Positions 62,901-64,000 of a stretch of 64,000 nt of DNA are shown one piece after another (position 1 is the stretch's first letter; each line of letters opens with the position of its first letter). Source of the stretch: Hybos culiciformis (lineage: Eukaryota > Arthropoda > Insecta > Diptera > Hybotidae). The notes beneath the pieces are model-generated. The model did no database searches. It worked only from the letters and a program-made list of their open reading frames with translations, and was not told where the DNA came from. The position numbers and the translations under genes are program-made. The DNA is taken from the NCBI GenBank assembly GCA_964007475.1, contig OZ023273.1, positions 116,049,812 through 116,113,811 of the forward strand. Direction: 5' to 3'.

Positions 62901-64000
62901 TCTGTTTTGTTCTTTCTGTGATGTATCTACGTAAATATAAATTTCAAAAAATAAGTAATGATAATGTATTTTTAAAAGGTCATAAAAGTAACCCATTTAT
63001 GGGGTGTTTAAAACACCTTACTTTTAAATTCAATTTTTTAATCAGGAAATTCCTTAAGGACATGAACACATGCCAATCCAATAAAAAATTTATTATGAAA
63101 TTAGCTGATAGTAAAAATCAAATTTTCAATTATGTTTTATGTTAAATTTTTTTGTATTTGCTTCCTCTCCCCAACACCATTCTAAATAATTTCGATATCA
63201 AAAAAAAAAAAAAAACTTTTAGAAGAAATATTTCATGTTGTGCAACAACCATGATACACGACATTTAAAACAAACATAAATTTCGGAATATTTTCCAATT
63301 TTCTATATAATACTCTTGGAAAAATATACATTCAGTTTAGTTTCTTAAGATGGTATGTATGTAATTTTTATTAAAATTTATTGGCCCTTTACTTTGATGA
63401 ATGTGCCATCAAAGATGGAGACACGTGTCAAGTATTTATCTTAAATTAGATTCCTTCCACTTGAAATAATTTTTGATATTTTATTTTGTTCTATGTGGAT
63501 GGGAAATAAAGATGATTATAAACATTAAGGTATACAAAATAAAAACTGTTAAAAAAAAATGTTGTTAAAACCTTATTTTCTTTAATCCTCTCAAAATAAT
63601 GTCTTCTTTAATTCAGTGTTAAAAGAAAGTATGATTAAGACTTCAAATACGAAACATGAAACTTCCCAAAAGAAAATCTATATACCTCCATCTAAAAATT
63701 GTTACTTTTTGTCTAATGAAGGAAAAAATTTATTTAAATTTTTTATTTATTTTTGTCACTACATCAAATATCAATTTACTATTTATTGACATTTTTATGA
63801 ATATGTTGTTATACATAACATATTATACATATATAAATAGCTAACTATTAAAAGTAATTCTTTAAAGACATCATAAAATAAACGGAAAGAAAAAAAAACC
63901 GATGCATTTTAATTAGATTAAGCTCTGTGCTGACTTATTTAACTATGTATGTATAACGATATGCTATAAGACTTAATCTGAAATTTTAATTTTCTTAATG
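59922..64000 (-). other. Upstream / 5' untranslated region of the sickie/NAV gene
   Basis: This is about 4 kb upstream of the ATG. It must contain the start of the 5' UTR, but no promoter can be placed with confidence: TATA-like words are everywhere at this base composition, and an initiator-like TCAGTG near 60250 has no correctly spaced TATA box or DPE. Non-coding 5' exons could lie further out. No other gene, repeat family or structured RNA was recognised. Confidence 0.5.

Noticed and set aside
62822..63145. 107-codon plus-strand frame upstream of the gene
   Set aside because: No recognisable motif, and codon and base content match the non-coding surroundings.

Overview
The window is very AT-rich eukaryotic DNA (introns look roughly 20-25% GC), full of A/T homopolymers and degraded DNA transposons. 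Its one clear gene has GT-AG introns in typical fly style. I read it as an insect, most likely dipteran, chromosome; the species cannot be named from the sequence. There is no bacterial-type operon, rRNA, CRISPR array or phage.

The gene lies on the minus strand and is the 5' portion of the Neuron navigator / sickie family (vertebrate NAV1-3, C. elegans unc-53, Drosophila sick). I support seven coding exons, in transcription order: 59839-59921 (initiator ATG), 48260-48390, 46757-46877, 45068-46513, 6125-6876, 5910-6054 and 4225-4503. All six junctions keep the frame (intron phases 2,1,2,2,1,2, and phase 2 leaving the last exon). Together they give 985 codons of low-complexity, Ser/Pro/Gln/basic sequence typical of the N-terminal half of NAV proteins. 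Visible marks are three S/TxIP-type EB-binding motifs, the MLDKLKLFNKEK block, two GY(M/L)S(D/E)GD-like repeats, a long polyglutamine region, and conserved blocks such as SQSIRERLASGSHSLPK and TYAEVKPEYSTYAMWLKHS. The coiled-coil and AAA+ ATPase parts expected at the C-terminus must lie beyond the left edge, because the last exon ends in a good donor.

Layout: 1-4224 is intron and holds a hAT remnant at 256-1294. Three exons lie at 4.2-6.9 kb, with a TIR element carrying a tRNA-like core (4796-5564) in the intron between the last two. From 6.9 to 45.1 kb is one intron of about 38 kb that holds most of the mobile DNA: a 219-bp MITE with target duplication, three copies of a 540-bp TA-flanked MITE, a mariner transposase relic, a 407-bp TA-flanked MITE, a long near-perfect inverted repeat, and a foldback element with a GC-rich central palindrome. 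The large exon and the two small 5' exons lie at 45-48.4 kb, followed by an 11.4-kb intron, the first coding exon near 59.9 kb, and about 4 kb of upstream sequence with no recognisable gene.

The most interesting points are a predicted N-myristoylated first exon, a weak splice donor that competes with a frameshifting site four bases away and with an in-frame stop, the foldback element, the long intronic hairpin, and the Pol III-like boxes inside a TIR element.
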